A stretch of DNA of 64,000 nucleotides from NCBI GenBank assembly GCA_030737875.1, contig CM060911.1:50795001-50859000 (forward strand). Direction: 5' to 3'. The notes under the pieces are model-generated. The model saw nothing but the letters and a program-made list of their open reading frames with translations. It had not been told where the DNA came from and ran no database searches. The stretch is from Allium sativum. Taxonomy: Eukaryota > Streptophyta > Magnoliopsida > Asparagales > Amaryllidaceae. Positions 31,264-43,936 of this stretch are shown piece by piece; positions within the stretch are counted from its first letter, which is position 1; every line of letters begins with the position of its first letter. The position numbers and the translations under genes were made by a program.

Positions 31264-31859
31264 TTGATGAACAAATAGATCGGCAGGTGTAACCCATCTT
31301 CCAATCTGTAGCACAAAGATTCACGGTTTCGTAAGGAAAAAAGACAAAATAAAAGTCAAACCAAGTCAAGAGAGTGTGGCATAGTGGTAAGGTGTGTACA
31401 TATCAAGTAAGAGGTCGGGAGTTCGAGACTCCTCCTAGACCTATATGATGATGTATTAACCAATTTCAAATCTAACTACCTCCTACGCATAAAGCAAAAA
31501 AATTAGATCACTAAACAAAATTGCCATTGGTAAAACAGTACACTGTATAGCATATGTAATTATGTAGCAACGAGGTATCACCTTGAAAACAAAATTATTG
31601 AACAGTACAAGATAACAAAAGTCAAAATGCACCTTATAGCTCATGTAATTATGAAGCAACAAGGCATCACATTGAAAACAAAAAAATTTATAAAATTGTA
31701 CACGATAAGTAGAGGCACTATGGGAATCAATCTCGAGACCAATAGCAGCCAAAGCGAGAATCCTTTTAGCAGACATGATGCCACAGAACCAAGCGCCGCA
31801 GATAAAGGGTTAGTTCAAAACAATACTAGTTAAGAAACGATACTTTATACAATAGGTGA

Positions 31860-31931
31860 GGGGCATTCCGAGAAACGAACTCGGGACCTCTCGCACCTGA
31901 AGCGAGAATCATACCACTAGACCAAATGCAC
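31860..31931 (-). pseudogene. tRNA-Pro body with CAG (Leu) anticodon (copy 2)
   Basis: Counterpart of 26,530 with anticodon CAG and the U2:C71 acceptor mismatch, plus one more T-loop change (GAAACGAAC on the plus strand). Confidence 0.7.
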
Positions 31932-32518
31932 TTGATGAATAAATTGATCAGCAGGTATAACCCTTCTGCTAGTGTGTAGCACAAAGGTTCACGGTTTAGT
32001 AAGGAAAAAAGACTCAGAATAATAGTCAAACCAAGTCAAGAGAGTGTGGCATAGTGGTAAGGTGTGTACATATCAAGTAAGAGGTCGGGAATTCGGGACA
32101 CCTCCTAGACCTATATGATGATGTATTACCTAATTTCAAATCTAAAGACCTCCCACGCATAAAGCAAAAAAATCAGATCACTAAACATAATTGCCATTCG
32201 TAAAACATTGCACCATATAGCATATGTAATTATGTAGCAACGAGGCATCACCTTGAAAACAAAATTATAGAATAGTACAAGATAACTACACCTTGTAGCA
32301 CATGTAATTATGAAGCAATAAGGCATCACATTGAAAACAACAAAATTTATAAAACTGTACACGATAAGTAGAGGCACTATGGGAATCAATCTCGAGACCT
32401 ATAGCAGTCAAAGCGAGAATCATTTGAGCAGACATGATGCCACAGAACAAAGCACCGCAGATAAAGGGTTAGTTCAAAACAATACTAGTTAAGCGATGGT
32501 ACTTTATACAATAGGCGA

Positions 32519-32590
32519 GGGGTATTCCGAGAATCAAACTCGGGACCTCTCGTACCCAAAGCGAGAAACATACCACTAGACCTAATTCCC
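32519..32590 (-). pseudogene. tRNA-Pro(UGG)-derived copy (higher-order unit 3, copy 2)
   Basis: Counterpart of 27,188; the acceptor 3' strand has a further change (GGGTATT on the plus strand), making A4 face A69. Confidence 0.82.
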
Positions 32591-33178
32591 TTGATGAACA
32601 AATTGATCAGTAGGTATAACTCATCTGCCATTCTGTAGCACAAAGGTTCACGGTTCAGTAAGGGAAAAAGACTCAGAATAAAAGTCAAACAAAGTCAAGA
32701 GAGTTTTAAGTAGTGTACATATCAAGTAAGAGGTTGGTAGTTCGAGACTTCTCCTAGACCTATATGATGATTTATTAACCAATTTCAAATTTAAAGACCC
32801 CTCACGCATAATCCAAAAAAAATCAGATCACTAAACAAAATTGCCATTGGTAAAACATTGCACCGTATAGCATACGAATTTTGTAGTAACGAGGCATCAC
32901 CTTGAAAACAAAAATATAAAACAGTACAAGATAAATAGGGGAAATATGCACCTTATAGCACATGTAATTATGGAGCAACAAGGCAATACATTGAAAACAA
33001 CAAAATTTATAAAACTGTACAGGATAAGCAGAGGCACTATGGGAATAAATCTCGAGGCTTATATCAGCCAAAGTGAGAATCATTTAAGCAGACATGATGC
33101 CACATAACCAAACGGCGCAGATAAAGGGTTAGTTCAAAACAATACTAGTTAAGAGATGGTACTTTATACAATAGGTAA

Positions 33179-33250
33179 GGGGCATTCCTAGACTCGAACT
33201 CGGGACCTCTCGCACCCAAAGCGAGAATCATACCACTAGATAAAATTCCC
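33179..33250 (-). pseudogene. tRNA-Pro(UGG)-derived copy, type B (higher-order unit 4, copy 2)
   Basis: Counterpart of 27,848 with acceptor AATTCCC and AGATAAAAT in the D arm, so G9 and G10 are both altered. Confidence 0.82.
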
Positions 33251-33850
33251 TTGATGAAAAAACTGATCAACAAGTATAACTCATCTGCCAGTCTGTAGCA
33301 CAAAGGTTCACGATTCAGTAAAGAAAACAGACTCAGAACAAAAGTCAAATCAAGTCGAAAGAGTGTGGCATAATGGTAAGGTGTGTACATATCAAGTAAG
33401 AGGTCAGGAGTTTGAGACTCCTCCTAGACCTATATGATGATGTATTAACCAATTTCAAATCTAAAGACCTCTCATGCATAAAGAAAAAAAAATCATATCA
33501 CTAAACAAAATTTCCATTGGTAAAAAATTGCACCGTATAGCATATGTAATTATGTAGCAACGGAGGCATCACCTTGAAAACATAATTATAGAACAGTACA
33601 AGATAACTAGAGGCAATATGCACCTTATAGCACATGTAATTATGGAGCAACAAGGCATCACATTGAAAACAACAAAATTTATAAAACTGCACATGATAAG
33701 TAGAGGTACGGTGGGAATCAATCTCGAGACCTATAGCAGCCAAAGCGAGAATCATTTGTGCAGACATGATGCCACAAAACCAAGCGCCGCAGATAAAGGG
33801 TTAGTTCGAAACAATTGCAGTAAATAGATGGTACTTTATACAATAGGTGG

Positions 33851-33922
33851 GGGGCATTCCTAAACTCGAACTCGGGACCTCTCGCACCCAAAGCGAGAAT
33901 CATACCACTAGACCAAATGCCC
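33851..33922 (-). pseudogene. tRNA-Pro(UGG)-derived copy (higher-order unit 5, copy 2)
   Basis: Same T-arm variant as 28,519, otherwise consensus. Confidence 0.65.
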
Positions 33923-34520
33923 TTGATGAATAAACTGATCAGCATGTATAACTCATTTGCCAGTCTGTAGCACAAAGGTTCACGGTTCAGTAAGGAAAAA
34001 AGACTCAGAATAAAAGTCAAACCAAGTGAAGAGAGTGTGGCATAGTGGTAAGGTGCGTATATATCAAGTAAGAGGTTGGGAGTTCGAGACTCCTCCTAAA
34101 CCTATATGATGATGCATTAACCAATTTCAAATCTAAAGACCTCCCACGCATAAAGCAAAAAAAATCGGCTCATTAAACAAATTGCCATTGGTAAAATGTT
34201 TCACCGTATTACATATGTAATGATGTAGCAACGAGGCATCACCTTGAAAACAAAATTATAGAACAGTACTAGATAACTAGACGCAATATGCACCTTATAG
34301 CACATGTAATTATGGAGGAACAAGGCATCGCATTGAAAACAACAAAATTTATAAAACTATACATGATAAGTAGAGGCACTATGGGAATCAATCTCAAGAC
34401 CTATAGCAGCCAAAGCGATAATCATTTGAGCAGACATGATGCCACAGAACCAAGCGCCGCAGATAAAGTGTTAGTTCAAAACAATACTAGTTAAGAGATG
34501 GTACTTTATACAATAAATGG

Positions 34521-34592
34521 GGGGCATTCCGAGAATCGAACTCGGGACCTCTCGCACCCAAAGCGAGAATCATACCACTAGACCAAATGCCC
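34521..34592 (-). tRNA. tRNA-Pro(UGG), consensus copy (higher-order unit 6, copy 2)
   Basis: Exact consensus match; the only perfect tRNA-Pro of higher-order copy 2. Confidence 0.93.
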
Positions 34593-35187
34593 TTGATGAA
34601 CAAACTCATCAGCTTGTATAACACATTTGCCAGTCTATAGCACAATGTTTCACGGTTCAATAAGGAAAAAAGACTCAGAATAAAAGTCAAACCAAGTCAA
34701 GAGAGTGGCATAGTGGTAAGTTGTGTACATATCAAGTAAGAGGTTGGTAGTTCGAGACTCCTCCTAGACCTATATGATGATTTATTGACCAATTTCAAAT
34801 TTAAAGACCCCTCACGCATAAGCCAAAAAAATCAGATCACTAAACAATTTTGCCAATGGTAATACATTGCACCGTATAGCATATGTAATAATGTAGCAAC
34901 GAGGCATCACCTTGAAAACAAAATTATAGAACAGTACAAGATAACTAGAGGCAATATGCACCTTATAACTCATGTAATTATGGAGCAACAAGGCATCGCA
35001 TTGAAAACAACAAAATTTATAAAACTGTACAGAATAAGTGGAGGCACGTTGGGAATCAATCTTGAGACCTATAGCAGCCAAAGCGAGAACCATTTGAGCA
35101 GACATGATACCACATAACCAAGCGCCGCAGATAAAGGGTTAGTTTAAAACAATACTATAAAGAGATGGTACTTCATACAATAGGTAA

Positions 35188-35259
35188 GGGGCATCCCTAG
35201 AATCGAACTCAGGACATCTCGCACCCAAAGCAAGAATCATACCACTAGACCAAATGCCC
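35188..35259 (-). pseudogene. tRNA-Pro(UGG)-derived copy (higher-order unit 7, copy 2)
   Basis: Counterpart of 29,856 with the same T- and anticodon-stem damage, but with consensus base 13 (CTAGACC). Confidence 0.8.
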
Positions 35260-35855
35260 TTGACGAACAAACTGATCAGCAGGTATAACTCATCTGCCAG
35301 TTTGTAGCAAAAAGGTTCACGGTTCAGTATGAAAAAAAGACTCAGAATAAAAGTCAAACCAAGTCAAAAGAGTGTGGCATAGTGGTAAGATGTGTACATA
35401 TCAAGTAAGAGGTCGGGAGTTCGAGACTCTTCCTAGACCTAAATGATGATGTATTAACCAATTTCAAATCTAAAGACCTCCCACGCATAAAGCAAAAGAT
35501 CAGATCAATAAACAAAATTGCCATTGGTAAAACATTGCACCGTATAACATATGTTATTATGTAGCAACGAGGCATCACCTTGAAAACCAAATTATAGAAC
35601 AGTACAAGATAACTAGAGGTAATATGCACCTTATAGTACATGTAATTATAGAGCAACAAGGCATCACATTGAAAACAACAAAATTTATAAAACTGTACAC
35701 GATAAGTAGAGGCACTATGTGAATCAATCTCGAGACCTATAGCAGCCAAAGCGAGAATCATTTGAGCAGACATGATTCCACAAACCAAGCGCCGCAGATA
35801 AAGGGTTAGTTTGAAACAGTTCTAGTTAAGAGATCGTACTTTATACAATAGGTGG

Positions 35856-35927
35856 GGGGCATTCCTAGAATCAAACTCGGGACCTCTCGCACCCAAAGCG
35901 AGAATCAAACCACTAGACCAAATGCCC
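35856..35927 (-). pseudogene. tRNA-Pro(UGG)-derived copy (higher-order unit 8, copy 2)
   Basis: Counterpart of 30,524 (C56 lost, 63A) with an extra change at base 21 (CAAACCAC). Confidence 0.77.
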
Positions 35928-36522
35928 TTGATGAACAAACTGATCAGCTGGTATAACACATCTGCCAGTCTGTAGCACAATGTTTCACGGTTCAGTATGG
36001 AAAAAAGACTCAGAATAAAAGTCAAACCAAGTCAAGACAGTGCGGCATAGTGGTAACGTGTGTACATATCAAGTAAGAGGTCGGGAGTTCGAGACTCCTC
36101 CTAGACTTATGTGATGATGTGTAACCAATTTCAAATCTAAAGACCTCCCACGCATAAAGACAAAAAATCATATCACTAAACAAAATTGCCATTGGTAAAA
36201 CATTGCACGGTATAGCATATGCAATTATGTAGCTAGAGGCATCACCTTGAAAACAAAATTATAGAACAGTACTAGATAACTAGAGGCAATATGCACCTTA
36301 TAGCACATGTAATTACGGAGCAACAAGGCATCACATTGAAAACAACAAAATTTATAAAACTGTACAGGATAAGTAGAGGCACTATGGGAATCAATCTCGA
36401 GACCTATAGCAGCTAAAGCGAGAATCATTTGAGCAAACATGATGGCACAAAACCAAGCGTCGCAGATAAAGGGTTAGTTCAAAACAATACAAGTTAAGAG
36501 ATGGTACTTTATACAATAGGTG

Positions 36523-36594
36523 TGGGCATTCCTAGAATCGAACCCAGGACCAATCGCACCCAAAGCGAAAATCATACCACCAGACCAAATGCCC
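36523..36594 (-). pseudogene. tRNA-Pro(UGG)-derived copy (higher-order unit 1, copy 3)
   Basis: Counterpart of 25,862 and 31,192 with discriminator A; anticodon and T stems decayed. Confidence 0.8.
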
Positions 36595-37190
36595 TTGATG
36601 AACAAATAGATCGGCAGGTGTAACCCATCTTCCAATCTGTAGCACAAAGATTCACGGTTTCGTAAGGAAAAAAGACAAAATAAAAGTCAAACCAAGTCAA
36701 GAGAGTGTGGCATAGTGGTAAGGTGTGTACATATCAAGTAAGAGGTCGGGAGTTCGAGACTCCTCCTAGACCTATATGATGATGTATTAACCAATTTCAA
36801 ATCTAACTACCTCCTACGCATAAAGCAAAAAAATTAGATCACTAAACAAAATTGCCATTGGTAAAATAGTACATTGTATAGCATATGTAATTATGTAGCA
36901 ACGAGGCATCACCTTGAAAACAAAATTATTGAACAGTACAAGATAACAAAAGGCAAAATGCGCCTTATAGCTCATGTAATTATGAAGCAACAAGGCATCA
37001 CATTGAAAACAAAAAAATTTATAAAATTGTACACGATATGTAGAGGCACTATGGGAATCAATCTCGAGACCAATAGCAGCCAAAGCGAGAATCCTTTTAG
37101 CAGACATGATGCCACAGAACCAAGCGCCGCAGATAAAGGGTTAGTTCAAAACAATACTAGTTAAGAAACGATACTTTATACAATAGGTGA

Positions 37191-37262
37191 GGGGCATTCC
37201 GAGAATCGAACTCGGGACCTCTCGCACCTGAAGCGAGAATCATACCACTAAACCAAATGCAC
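37191..37262 (-). pseudogene. tRNA-Pro body with CAG (Leu) anticodon (copy 3)
   Basis: Third copy of the CAG-anticodon gene, with the same U2:C71 acceptor mismatch and 12 C to U (CTAAACC). T arm and anticodon stem are perfect. Confidence 0.7.
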
Positions 37263-37849
37263 TTGATGAACAAATTGATCAGCAGGTATAACCCTTCTGC
37301 CAGTGTGTAGCACAAAGGTTCACGGTTTAGTAAGGAAAAAAGACTCAGAATAAAAGTCAAACCAAGTCAAGAGAGTGTGGCATAGTGGTAAGGTGTGTAC
37401 ATATCAAGTAAGAGGTCAGGAATTCGGGACACCTCCTAGACCTATATGATGATGTATTACCTAATTTCAAATCTAAAGACCTCCCACGCATAAAGCAAAA
37501 AAATCAGATCACTAAACATAATTGCCATTCGTAAAACATTGCACCATATAATATATGTAATTATGTAGCAACGAGGCATCACCTTGAAAACAAAATTATA
37601 GAATAGTACAAGATAACTACACCTTGTAGCACATGTAATTATGAAGCAATAAGGCATCACATTGAAAACAACAAAATTTATAAAACTGTACACGATAAGT
37701 AGAGGCACTATGGGAATCAATCTCGAGACCTATAGCAGTCAAAGCGAGAATCATTTGAGCAGACATGATGCCACAGAACAAAGCACCGCAGATAAAGGGT
37801 TAGTTCAAAACAATACTAGTTAAGCGATGGTACTTTATACAATAGGCGA

Positions 37850-37921
37850 GGGGCATTCCGAGAATCAAACTCGGGACCTCTCGTACCCAAAGCGAGAAAC
37901 ATACCACTAGACCTAATTCCC
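37850..37921 (-). pseudogene. tRNA-Pro(UGG)-derived copy (higher-order unit 3, copy 3)
   Basis: Same as 27,188: C56 lost, 31:39 mismatch, acceptor A4. Confidence 0.82.
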
Positions 37922-38509
37922 TTGATGAACAAATTGATCAGTAGGTATAACTCATCTGCCATTCTGTAGCACAAAGGTTCACAGTTCAGTAAGGAAAAAA
38001 GACTCAGAATAAAAGTCAAACAAAGTCAAGAGAGTGGTAAGTAGTGTACATATCAAGTAAGAGGTTGGTAGTTCGAGACTCCTCCTAGACCTATATCATG
38101 ATTTATTAACCAATTTCAAATTTAAAGACCCCTCACGCATAATCCAAAAAAAATCAGATCACTAAACAAAATTGTCATTGGTAAAACATTGCACCGTATA
38201 GCATACGAATTTTGTAGTAACGAGGCATCACCTTGAAAACAAAAATATAAAACAGTACAAGATAAATAGGGGAAATATGCACCTTATAGCACATGTAATT
38301 ATGGAGCAACAAGGCAATACATTGAAAACACCAAAATTTATAAAACTGTACAGGATAAGCAGAGGCTCTATGGGAAAAAATCTCGAGACTTATATCAGCC
38401 AAAGTGAGAATCATTTAAGCAGACATGATGCCACATAACCAAACGGCGCAGATAAAGGGTTAGTTCAAAACAATACTAGTTAAGAGATGGTACTTTATAC
38501 AATAGGTAA

Positions 38510-38581
38510 GGGGCATTCCTAGACTCGAACTCGGGACCTCTCGCACCCAAAGCGAGAATCATACCACTAGATAAAATTCCC
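38510..38581 (-). pseudogene. tRNA-Pro(UGG)-derived copy, type B (higher-order unit 4, copy 3)
   Basis: Same as 33,179: acceptor AATTCCC on the plus strand and altered G9 and G10. Confidence 0.82.
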
Positions 38582-39180
38582 TTGATGAAAAAACTGATCA
38601 ACAAGTATAACTCATCTACCAGTCTGTAGCACAAAGGTTCACGATTCAGTAAAGAAAAAAGACTCAGAACAAAAGTCAAATCAAGTCAAAAGAGTGTGGC
38701 ATAATGGTAAGGTGTGTACATATCAAGTAAGAGGTCAGGACTTTGAGACTCCTCCTAGACCTATATGATGATGTATTAACCAATTTCAAATCTAAAGACC
38801 TCTCATGCATAAAGCAAAAATATCATATCACTAAACAAAATTTCCATTGGTAAAAAATTGCACCATATAGCATATGTAATTATGTAGCAACGGAGGCATC
38901 ACCTTGAAAACATAATTATAGAACAGTACAAGATAACTAGAGGCAATATGCACCTTATAGCACATGTAATTATGGAGCAACAAGGCATCACATTGAAAAA
39001 AACAAAATTTATAAAACTGCACACGATAAGTAGAGGCACGGTGGGAATCAATCTCGAGACCTATAGCAGCCAAAGCGAGAATCATTTGTGCAGACATGAT
39101 GCCACAAAACCAAGCGCCGCAGATAAAGGGTTAGTTTGAAACAATAGTAGTAAAGAGATGGTACTTTATACAATAGGTGG

Positions 39181-39252
39181 GGGGCATTCCTAAACTCGAA
39201 CACGGGACCTCTCGCACCCAAAGCGAGAATCATACCACTAGACCAAATGCCC
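39181..39252 (-). pseudogene. tRNA-Pro(UGG)-derived copy (higher-order unit 5, copy 3)
   Basis: Same T-arm variant as 28,519 plus a new T-stem change (CGAACACGGG on the plus strand). Confidence 0.72.
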
Positions 39253-39848
39253 TTGATGAACAAACTGATCAGCATGTATAACTCATTTGCCAGTCTGTAG
39301 CACAAAGGTTCACGGTTCAGTAAGGAAAAAAGACTCAGAATAAAAGTCAAACCAAGTCAAGAGAGTGTGGCATAGTGGTAAGGTGTGTATATATCAAGTA
39401 AGAGGTTGGGAGTTCGAGACTCCTCCTAAACCTATATGATGATGTATTAACCAATTTCAAATCTAAAGACCTCCCACGCATAAAGCAAAAAAATCAGCTC
39501 ATTAAACAAATTTCCATTGGTAAAATGTTTCACCGTATTACATATGTAATGATGTAGCAACGAGGCATCACCTTGAAAACAAAATTATAGAACAGTACTA
39601 GATAACTAGACGCAATATGCACCTTATAGCCATGTAATTATGGAGGAACAAGGCATCGCATTGAAAACAACAAAATTTATAAAACTATACATGATAAGTA
39701 GAGGCACTATGGGAATCAATCTCAAGACCTATAGCAGCCAAAGCGATAATCATTTGAGCAGACATGATGCCACAGAACCAAGCGCCGCAGATAAAGGGTT
39801 AGTTCAAAACAATACTAGTTAAGAGATGGTACTTTATACAATAAATGG

Positions 39849-39920
39849 GGGGCATTCCGAGAATCGAACTCGGGACCTCTCGCACCCAAAGCGAGAATCA
39901 TACCACTAGACCAAATGCCC
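39849..39920 (-). tRNA. tRNA-Pro(UGG), consensus copy (higher-order unit 6, copy 3)
   Basis: Exact consensus match at the right-hand breakpoint of the higher-order array; the perfect gene has been kept in all three copies. Confidence 0.93.
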
Positions 39921-40518
39921 TTGTTGAACAAATTGATCAACAGGTATAACTCACCTACCAGTTTGTAGCACAAAGGTTCACGGTTCAGTAAGGAAAAAAG
40001 ACTCAAAATAAAAGTCAAACAACGTCAAGAGAGTGTGGCATAGTGGTAAGGTGTGTACATATCAAGTAATTTGTTGGGAGTTCGAGACACCTACTAGACC
40101 TATATGATGAGGTATTAACCAATTTCAAATCTAAAGACCTACAACGCATAACGCAAAAAAATCAGATCGCTAAACAAAATTGCCATTGGTAAAGCATTGC
40201 ACCGTAGAACATATGTAATTATGTAGCAACGGGGCATCACCTTGAAAGCAAAATTATAGAATAGTACAAGATAACTAGAGGCAATATGCAGCTTATAGCA
40301 CATGTATTTATGGAGCAACAAGGCATCTCATTGAAAACAACAAAATTTATAAAACTGTATATGATAAGTAAAGGCGCTATGGGAATCAATCTCGAGGCCT
40401 ATAGCAGCCAAAGCGATAATCATTTGAGCAGACATAATGCCACAGAACCAAGCGCCGCAAATAAAGGGTTAGTTCAAAACAATACTAGTTAAGAGATGGT
40501 ACTTTATACAATAGGTTG

Positions 40519-40590
40519 GGGGCATTCCGAGAATCGAGCTCGGGACCTCTCGCACCCAAAGCTAGAATCATACCACTAGACCAAATGCCC
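40519..40590 (-). pseudogene. tRNA-Pro(UGG)-derived copy, T54 and anticodon stem altered
   Basis: T54 to C (GAGCTCGG on the plus strand) and an anticodon-stem mismatch (AAAGCTAG); otherwise consensus. Confidence 0.7.
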
Positions 40591-41186
40591 TTGATGAACA
40601 AATTGATCAACAGGTATAACTCATCTGCTAGTCTGTAGCACAAAGGTCCCCGATTCAGTAAGGAAAAAATACTCAGAATAAAAGTCAAACCAAGGCAAGA
40701 GAGTGTGGCATAGTGGTAAGGTGTGTACATATCAAGTAAGAGGTCGGGAGTTCGAGACTCCTCCTAGACCTATAAGATGATCTATTAACCAATTTCAAAT
40801 CTAAAGACCTACCATGCATAACGCAAAAAATCATATCACTAAACAAAATTGCCATTGGTAAAGCATTGCACCGTAGAACATATGTAATTATGTAGCAACG
40901 GGGCATCACCTTGAAAGCAAAATTATAGAACAATACAAGATAACTAGAGGCAATATGCACCTTATAACACATGTAATTATGGAGCATCAAGCAACATATT
41001 GAAAACAACAAAATTTATAAAACTGTACAGGATAAGCAGAGGCACAATCGGAATCAATCTCGAGATCTATAGCAGCCAAAGCGAGAAACATTTGAGCAGA
41101 CATGATGCCACAGAACCATGTGCCGCATATAAAGGGTTAGTTCAAAACAATACTAATTAAGAGATGGTACTTTATACAATAGGTAA

Positions 41187-41258
41187 GGGGCATTCCTAGA
41201 TTCGAACTCGGGACCTCACGCACCCAAAGCGAGAATCATACCACTAGACAAAATGCCT
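41187..41258 (-). pseudogene. tRNA-Pro(UGG)-derived copy, type B
   Basis: Type B with G1 to A in the acceptor (AATGCCT on the plus strand), a base-59/60 change in the T loop and an anticodon-stem change (CTCACGC). Confidence 0.78.
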
Positions 41259-41860
41259 TTGATGAAAAAACTGATCAGCAGGTATAACTCATCTGCCATT
41301 CTGTGGCACAAAGGTTCACGGTTCAGTATAGAAAATAGTCTCAGAATAAAAGTCAAACCAAGTCAAGAGAGTGTGGCATAGTGGTAAGGTGTGTGCATAT
41401 CAAGTAAGAAGTCGGGAATTCGAGTTTCCTCCTAAAACTATATGATGATGTATTAACCAATTTCAAATCTAAAGACCTCCCACGCATAAAGCAAAAAAAA
41501 AAAAACCAGCTCACAAAACAAAATTTCCATTGGTAAAATGTTGCATCGTATGACATAAGTAATTATGTAGCAACGAGGCATCACCTTGAAAAGAAAATTA
41601 TAGAACAGTACTAGATAACTAGACGCAATATGCACCATATAGCACATGTAATTATGGAGCAACAAAGCATCGCATTGAAAACAACAAAATTTAAAAAACT
41701 GTACACGATAAGTAGAGGCACTATGGGAATCAATCTCGAGACCAATAGCAGCCAAAGTGATAATCATTTGAACAGACATGTTGCCACAGAACCAAGCGTC
41801 GCAGATAAAGGGTTAGTTCAAAACAATACTATAAGAGATGGTACTTTATACAATAAGTGG

Positions 41861-41932
41861 GGGGCATTCCGAGAATCGAACTCGGGACCTCTCGCACCCA
41901 AAGCGAGAATCATACCACTAGACCAAATGCCC
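41861..41932 (-). tRNA. tRNA-Pro(UGG), consensus copy
   Basis: Exact consensus match with discriminator C; the only perfect copy between the higher-order array and element B. Confidence 0.93.
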
Positions 41933-42528
41933 TTGATGAACAAATTGATCAACATGTATAACTCATTTGCCAGTCTGTAGCAAAAAGGTTCATAGATCAA
42001 TAAGGAAAAAAGCTCAGAATAAAAGTCAAACCAAGTCAAGAAAGTGTGGCATAGTGGTAAGGTGTGTACATATCAAGTAAGAGGTCGGGAGTTCGAGACT
42101 CCTCCTAGACCTATATGATGATGTATTAACCAATTTCAAATCTAAAGACCTACCACGCATAACGCAAAAAAATCAGATCACTACAAAAAATTGCCATTGG
42201 TAAAGCATTGCACCGTAGAACATATGTAATTATGTAGCAAAGGGGCATTACCTTGAAAGCAAAATTATAGAACAGTACAAGATAACTAGAGGCAATATGC
42301 ACTATATAGCACATGTAATTATGGAGCAACAAGCAGCACATTGAAAACAACCAAATTTATAAAACTGTACAGGATAAGTAGAGGCACTATTAGAATCAAT
42401 CTCGAGCCCTATAGCAGCCAAAGCGAGAAACATTTGAGCAGACATGATGCTACAGAACCATGCGCTGCAAATAAAGGGTTAGTTCAAAACAATACTAATT
42501 AAGAGATGGTACTTTATACAATAGGTAA

Positions 42529-42600
42529 GGGGCATTCCTAGAATCGAACTCAAGACCTCTCGCACCCAAAGCGAGAATCATACCACTAGACAAAATGCCC
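42529..42600 (-). pseudogene. tRNA-Pro(UGG)-derived copy, type B
   Basis: Type B with a broken T stem (ACTCAAGACC on the plus strand leaves U49 and U50 facing G65 and G64, with a 51:63 mismatch). Confidence 0.75.
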
Positions 42601-43196
42601 TTGATGAAAAAACTGATCAGTAGGTATAACTCATCTGCCATTCGGTAGCACAAAGGTTCACGTTTCAGTATGGAAAAAAGAATCAGAATAAAATTCAAAC
42701 CAAGTCAAGAGAGTGTGGCATAGTGGTAAGGTGTGTACATATCAAGTAAGAGGTCAGGAGTTCGAGACTCCTCCTAGACCTATATGATGTTGTATTACCA
42801 ATTTCAAATCTAAAGACCTACCACGCATAACTCAAAAAAATCAGATCCCTACAAAAAATTGCAATTGGTAAAGCATTGCACTGTAGAACATATGTAATTA
42901 TGTAGCAACGGGGCATCACCTTGAAAGGAAAATTATAGAACAGTACAAGATAACTAGAGGCAATATGCACTATATAGCACATGTAATTATGGAGCAACAA
43001 GCAACACATTGAAAACAACAAATTTTATAAAACTGTACAGGATAAGTAGAGGCACTATGGGAATCAACCTCGAGACCTATAGCAGCCAAAGCGAGAAACA
43101 TTTGAGCAGACGTGATGCCACAAAACCATGCGCCGCAGATAAAGGGTTAGTTCAAAACAATACTAATTAAGAGATTGTACTTTATACAATAGGTAA

Positions 43197-43268
43197 GGGG
43201 CATTCCTAGATTCGAACTCAGGACCTCTCGCACCCAAAGCGAGAATTATACCACTAGACAAAATGCCC
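43197..43268 (-). pseudogene. tRNA-Pro(UGG)-derived copy, type B
   Basis: Type B with a C50 to U change, a base-59/60 change and a D-stem change (GAATTATACC). Anticodon TGG. Confidence 0.75.
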
Positions 43269-43864
43269 TTGATGAAAAAACTGATTAGCAGGTATAACTC
43301 ATCTTCCATTCTGTAGCACAACGGTTCACGTTTCAGTAAGGAAAAAAGACTCAGAATAAAAGTCAAACCAAGTCAAGAGAGTGTGGCATAGTGGTAAGGT
43401 GTGTACATATCAAGTAAGAGGTCGGGAGTTCGAGACTCCTCCTAAACCTATATGATGATGTATTAACGAATTTCAAATCTGAAGACCTCTCATGCATAAA
43501 GGAAAAAAATCAGCTCACTTTAAAAATTGCCATTGGTAAAACGTTGCACCGTTTGACAAATATAATTATGTAGCAACGAGGCATCACCTTGAAAACAAAA
43601 TTATATAACAGTACTAGATAACTAGATGCACTATTTACCTTATTGCACATGTAATTATGGAGCAACAAGGCATCGCGCTGAAACAACAAAATTTATAAAA
43701 CTGTACACGATAAGTAGAGGCACTATGGGAGTCAATCTCGAGACCTATAGCAGCCAAAGCGATAATCATTTGAGCAGACATGATGCCACAGAACCAAGCG
43801 CCGCAGATAAAGGGTTAGTTCAAAACAATACTAGTTAAGAGATGGTACTTTATACAATAAGTGG

Positions 43865-43936
43865 GGGGCATTCTGAGAATCGAACTCAGGACCTCTTGCA
43901 CCCAAAGAGAGAATCATACCACTAGACCAAATGCCC
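43865..43936 (-). pseudogene. tRNA-Pro(UGG)-derived copy with compensated T stem but broken anticodon stem
   Basis: T stem CTGAG/CTCAG: pair 50:64 has switched from C:G to U:A on both strands. The anticodon stem is CTCTC facing GCAAG, with two mismatches. Anticodon TGG is kept. Confidence 0.7.

Larger units (their letters stand above)
30979..36309. repeat. higher-order repeat copy 2 (8 units)
   Basis: Complete second copy with tRNA-Pro positions 31,192, 31,860, 32,519, 33,179, 33,851, 34,521, 35,188 and 35,856. Each lies 5,330-5,332 bp from its counterpart in copy 1. Base differences between copies are sparse and scattered, much fewer than between neighbouring units inside a copy. This indicates block duplication by unequal exchange and not unit-by-unit homogenisation. 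Confidence 0.88.
36310..39920. repeat. higher-order repeat copy 3 (partial, ~5.4 units)
   Basis: Contains six of the eight tRNA positions (36,523 to 39,849), offset about 5,331 bp from copy 2. Similarity to copy 2 ends at or just after the perfect tRNA-Pro at 39,849-39,920. To the right of it the sequence returns to simple units (TTGTTGAACAAATTG where copies 1 and 2 have TTGATGAACAAACTC). The breakpoint therefore lies in or beside a tRNA gene. Confidence 0.85.
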
